DNA of 64,000 nucleotides from an uncultured Erythrobacter sp. GTDB lineage: Bacteria; Pseudomonadota; Alphaproteobacteria; Sphingomonadales; Sphingomonadaceae. A model generated the notes under the pieces. It saw only the letters and a program-made list of their open reading frames with translations, was not told the DNA's origin and did no database searches. Positions 60,424 to 64,000 of the stretch are shown piece after piece (within the stretch, counting starts at the first letter, position 1; each line of letters opens with the position of its first letter). The position numbers and the translations under genes are program-made. The stretch is from assembly GCF_947497915.1 (NCBI RefSeq), contig NZ_CANMIJ010000001.1, forward strand, positions 597,501-661,500. The letters are read 5' to 3'.

Positions 60424-62036
60424 TATTTCGTCTCCTTCGACTTGCGACCGATAGTTGTTGTTGGTTTGCGCTTTGCAGGCTTTTTGCGCGCCGTACTTGT
60501 CTTTGCTGGCGCCGCCTTTTTCGCAGGTGTTGTTTTTCTAGCAGGGGCTTTCTTAGCCCGCGCTGTACGCGCCGCAGGCTTGGCTGCAGCGGGCGTTGAC
60601 TCAGGCTTCGCATCCACCGCTTTTGCCGCAGCGAGCAGCTCGTCAAAGCTTTCCTGCAGGCATTCCGAATAAAACTCGGGATCAGGCATAATGTCGCGGC
60701 AGGCGGTGAAGCTTATATAGGCCTCATCAACGTAACTTTGCACGACGTGCGCGAGGCCCAGTCCGTCCGTCAGACAGATCAGTGAGAGTGCCATGCTCTC
60801 CATGCGCGCGCCAGACGAATAGATGTGAACCGGCGGGCCGGGCACATTCGTCACAACCGTGTTGAACGGCATGGCGAGTTTGTGCGCGATGCTGACCCGG
60901 CTGAACAATTGCGCGCCCAGAGCCATATAGAGCAGCGGGTTGACCTTGCTGACTTCCGTCATTGTCCGCGCGCCCAGAGCGTTCGTCATGGCTTTGGAAT
61001 TGCTGGTCTGGCCAAAGACGTATTCGAGCCGTTCTTTTGGATCGGAAAGGTGCGTGCCGAGCGGCGCAACCATTGCTGCGACCTGATTGCCCATATCGCC
61101 TTTCTCTTCCTTACCGCGGACAGAGATTGGCGCCATGGCTGTCATGGTCGTTTTGGGCAGATCGCCCTTTGATGTGAGATATTTGTTCAGCGCCCCGCCA
61201 ATAATCGCGATGGCGACATCGTTGACCTTGGCATCAGGCAGCAGCGCGCGGATCGCCTTTACATCTGCGAGCGGGAAACTTGCCCCTTCGACAACGCGGT
61301 GGGCCGAAATTGAGCGGTTAAAACGGGTGCGCGGTGGCACCATGTCCGTGCTCAGTTTGAACTCGCGCGTTACCAGCCCTTTGATCGCGCTCGCGACACC
61401 GGGAACAGCCTGAGCTGCGACTTGCGCCTGCTTGAATGGGTTCAGGATCGCATTGACGTAGGATTTGCCCAGCAATTCGACGGGGCCAGGCACTTTTTCC
61501 GGCTTCCACTCATCGGGGGTGTTCGGCGCGGCGGTGCTGGGCGTGACTGTATGGAGAGCCTCCATCAGATCGATCCCGCTCATCCCGTCAATCGCGGCGT
61601 GGTGAACTTTTGTTACGAAGGCAAAACAGCCCGGCGGGTAATCGCGGACGTTGTCGAGTCCCTCGATCACCGTGAATTCCCAAGGCGGGCGGTTCAGATC
61701 GAGCGGGCGGGCGTGGATACGCGCCGCCTGAATGCACAACTGACGCCAATCGCCCGGTTTGGGCAGCGCGACGTGGCGGACATGATATTCTAGGTCGAAA
61801 TCAGGATCCTCGATCCAATAAGGATAATCGAGGTCAAACGGCACCCGTACAAGGCGTTGGCGCATCGTCTTGGAAAGCTGCATCCGGCTTTCGATGAAGC
61901 CAAGAATGTCTTTAAACCGAACGAAGCCGCCCGGGGCGGTTTCCGGATTGTAAATCAAGACGCTGCCGATATGCATCGGCGAATTTGGCGATTCCATCGC
62001 TACAAACGATGAATCCATGCCCTGCAATTGGCGCAA
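60423..62036 (-). CDS. Wax ester synthase / diacylglycerol acyltransferase (WS/DGAT) with Lys/Ala-rich C-terminal tail
   Basis: MRQLQGMDSSFVAMESPNSPMHIGSVLIY; KVHHAAIDGMSGIDLM (HHxxxDG); VVTNVPGPPVHIYSSGARM. Confidence 0.93.
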   Translation of the reverse strand: MRQLQGMDSSFVAMESPNSPMHIGSVLIYNPETAPGGFVRFKDILGFIESRMQLSKTMRQRLVRVPFDLDYPYWIEDPDFDLEYHVRHVALPKPGDWRQLCIQAARIHARPLDLNRPPWEFTVIEGLDNVRDYPPGCFAFVTKVHHAAIDGMSGIDLMEALHTVTPSTAAPNTPDEWKPEKVPGPVELLGKSYVNAILNPFKQAQVAAQAVPGVASAIKGLVTREFKLSTDMVPPRTRFNRSISAHRVVEGASFPLADVKAIRALLPDAKVNDVAIAIIGGALNKYLTSKGDLPKTTMTAMAPISVRGKEEKGDMGNQVAAMVAPLGTHLSDPKERLEYVFGQTSNSKAMTNALGARTMTEVSKVNPLLYMALGAQLFSRVSIAHKLAMPFNTVVTNVPGPPVHIYSSGARMESMALSLICLTDGLGLAHVVQSYVDEAYISFTACRDIMPDPEFYSECLQESFDELLAAAKAVDAKPESTPAAAKPAARTARAKKAPARKTTPAKKAAPAKTSTARKKPAKRKPTTTIGRKSKETK

Positions 62037-62173
62037 GGGTCTCTCCTACTGGGCCGCCGCAGATACGACGGCTACGGCCTTTTAGGCTCTATGACCGTTG
62101 GGTAAGCGTGTTTCATTCGTGTGACAACCTTACGCAAGCGTTAGTGTTGCGATTGTCACAATCTGTGTGAAAT

Positions 62174-63391
62174 TTAATTGCTTAGGCCGCTTTCGGCCAT
62201 CGCTTCGGCTGCGGCGACCCCGCTCGACCATGCCCATTGGAAGTTATATCCGCCCAGCCAGCCTGTGACATCAACCGCTTCACCAATTGCATAGAGGCCT
62301 GGGACGTGTTTTGCCTCCATCGTTCGTGACGATAATTCAGCGGTCGAAATGCCGCCGATGGTCACTTCGGCTTTGGCAAAGCCCTCTGTCCCGTTGGGTG
62401 AGAAGCGCCAATTGCCCAGCTGTTCACCCGCGCTACGCAGCGCTTTATCAGGGACATTGCTAAATTCTGTTTCAATGCCGATCCGGTCTGCCAAGGCATT
62501 GGCCAATCGATCCGGCAGGTGATGCCGCAAGACGGTGCGCAGATTTGCGCGGGGATAGTCCTTCTTCAAACCGATAAGCCATTCTGCATCCGCTTCGGGC
62601 AGGAAAGTGATCCCGATCTCTTCGCCACTGCGCCAGTATGACGAGATTTGCAGGATCGCGGGGCCAGATAGCCCTTTATGCGTGAACAAAGCCGCCTCTT
62701 CGAACTCGGCCTTTTTCTTGCCGCTGCCTGCGCGGGCTTTCACCGGAGCAGAGACGCCGGACAGCTCGCGGAACAACACATCGTCGCCGCCCAGCGTGAG
62801 CGGGACGAGCGCCGGACGCGGCTCCACCACTTTCAACCCGAACTGCCGCGCCAGATCATAGGCGAACCCTGTGGCGCCCATTTTCGGGATAGAAGGCCCG
62901 CCCGTCCCAATTACGAGATTGGGCGCGGTGTAAATCTGTCCGTTCGCCATGACGGCAAAACGGCCCGCATCATGCTCAACGGCGGTTACTTCCGCTTCGC
63001 ACAGCACATTGACTTTATCTTTGGGGCATTCATCGAGCAGCATCTGCACGATCTGGCTTGCCGAACCGTCACAGAACAGCTGGCCCAGCGTTTTTTCGTG
63101 AAATTCGATTTCGTGCCGTTTCACAAGGTCGATAAAATCCTGCGCGGTGTAGCGGGCAAGGGCGGATTTCGCGAAGTGGGGGTTGTCCGACAGGAAATTG
63201 CCCGGCCCGGCATTCACATTGGTGAAGTTGCAGCGCCCGCCGCCTGAAATCAGGATTTTCTTGCCCGGCTTATCCGCCTTTTCCAGAACGGCGACGCGCA
63301 AACCCTTTTGGCCCGCGCGCGCGGCGCACATCAGGCCAGCGGCCCCTGCGCCAAGGACAATGACATCGTAGCTGTTTGGATTGGCTGACAT
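62174..63391 (-). CDS. HI0933/BaiN-family NAD(P)/FAD-dependent oxidoreductase
   Basis: VIVLGAGAAGLMCAARAGQKGLRVAVLEKADKPGKKILISGGGRCNFTN; LYAIGEAVDVTGWLGGYNFQWAWSSG. Confidence 0.94.
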   Translation of the reverse strand: MSANPNSYDVIVLGAGAAGLMCAARAGQKGLRVAVLEKADKPGKKILISGGGRCNFTNVNAGPGNFLSDNPHFAKSALARYTAQDFIDLVKRHEIEFHEKTLGQLFCDGSASQIVQMLLDECPKDKVNVLCEAEVTAVEHDAGRFAVMANGQIYTAPNLVIGTGGPSIPKMGATGFAYDLARQFGLKVVEPRPALVPLTLGGDDVLFRELSGVSAPVKARAGSGKKKAEFEEAALFTHKGLSGPAILQISSYWRSGEEIGITFLPEADAEWLIGLKKDYPRANLRTVLRHHLPDRLANALADRIGIETEFSNVPDKALRSAGEQLGNWRFSPNGTEGFAKAEVTIGGISTAELSSRTMEAKHVPGLYAIGEAVDVTGWLGGYNFQWAWSSGVAAAEAMAESGLSN

Positions 63392-63444
63392 TCAGGCGCG
63401 ATAGGCGCGCTATGCAGGAAAGCCAATCATACTGATACAAAAAG

Positions 63445-63490
63445 GCGGAGCGGAACCTGCCGGGGCAGGGCAAGTTTCCGCTCCGCTTTC
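63445..63490. terminator. Bidirectional-type intrinsic terminator
   Basis: AAAAAGGCGGAGCGGAA...TTCCGCTCCGCTTTC, 11-bp stem. Confidence 0.75.
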
Positions 63491-63506
63491 GCGTGATGAC
63501 GGCCGG

Positions 63507-64000
63507 TTAGGGCTGGGCCGCCGTCACAAGCTTGCCGAGAGTGTTCCACTCCTCTCGCGGTGACCAATTGCGATTTGCGCCAAGATAGGCGTGATCATCG
63601 AGCTCGAGCAGCCCGATGATGACCTCAGCGACGATGGTTGCGCCGACGGGGCCAAGACCTTCGCCTTTCGTGGTGCTGCCACCGGGCTCTGCGCGGCCGA
63701 TAACTTCGGCTTCGGCCAAGATGTACAGCCAAAGAGGGATGCCCTCATCACCGAAATCGGCGTTGATCTTGTTGGCTTTCTTGATGACTTTGTCGATGTC
63801 GGTCTGATCGCAGCACATTGCCTCGGCCACTTTCTCACCGGCGGGCAGCAGGAATGTGTTGCCGCGCAGCAGATTGCGCGTGGCAAGCGATTTTTCTGCT
63901 GCGCTGCCCGTGACGAATGGCAGATCAAGCAGATCACCCGCGAGCAGGGTGTCCATTTTCTGCGCGCGTTCGACAATGCGGTTTTCCGGCGTGAACAGCA
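63507..64000 (-). CDS. Animal-type haem peroxidase-like protein, C-terminal part (cut by window edge)
   Basis: LFTPENRIVERAQKMDTLLAGDLLDLPFV...ATRNLLRGNTFLLPAGEKVAEAM...GPVGATIVAEVIIGLL...NWSP. Confidence 0.65.
   Translation of the reverse strand, partial: LFTPENRIVERAQKMDTLLAGDLLDLPFVTGSAAEKSLATRNLLRGNTFLLPAGEKVAEAMCCDQTDIDKVIKKANKINADFGDEGIPLWLYILAEAEVIGRAEPGGSTTKGEGLGPVGATIVAEVIIGLLELDDHAYLGANRNWSPREEWNTLGKLVTAAQP

Overview
The window is a dense, mostly housekeeping chromosomal segment of a GC-rich alphaproteobacterium. Gene content (CcrM-type GANTC methyltransferase, split PntAA/PntAB transhydrogenase, CpaF, short aa3-oxidase subunit IV) suggests Sphingomonadales or a relative; that placement is inference. 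About 60 features can be supported. They include parC, cca, rnhB, ccrM, folP, pntAA/AB/B, dgt, glmS, purQ/purS/purC, an infA-maf-rng-yacG operon, tRNA-Phe(GAA), a NaChBac-like sodium channel, a GGDEF-EAL protein, a glycan-assembly cluster and a WS/DGAT acyltransferase. I saw no CRISPR array, transposase, prophage or recognised defence island. The best leads for undescribed biology are: (1) a TonB-dependent-receptor-like barrel with a ~275 aa insertion holding two 76-aa Cys-paired repeats; (2) a translationally coupled beta-helix / diheme cytochrome / alpha-beta hydrolase operon of unknown function; (3) two candidate small RNAs with strong terminators in gene-free gaps; (4) a ccrM promoter with seven GANTC sites and a near-consensus CtrA box; (5) an NtrC-like regulator with a degenerate GAFTGA motif; (6) a putative lipoprotein embedded inside the pnt operon. 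All calls come from reading the sequence only; no database search was run.
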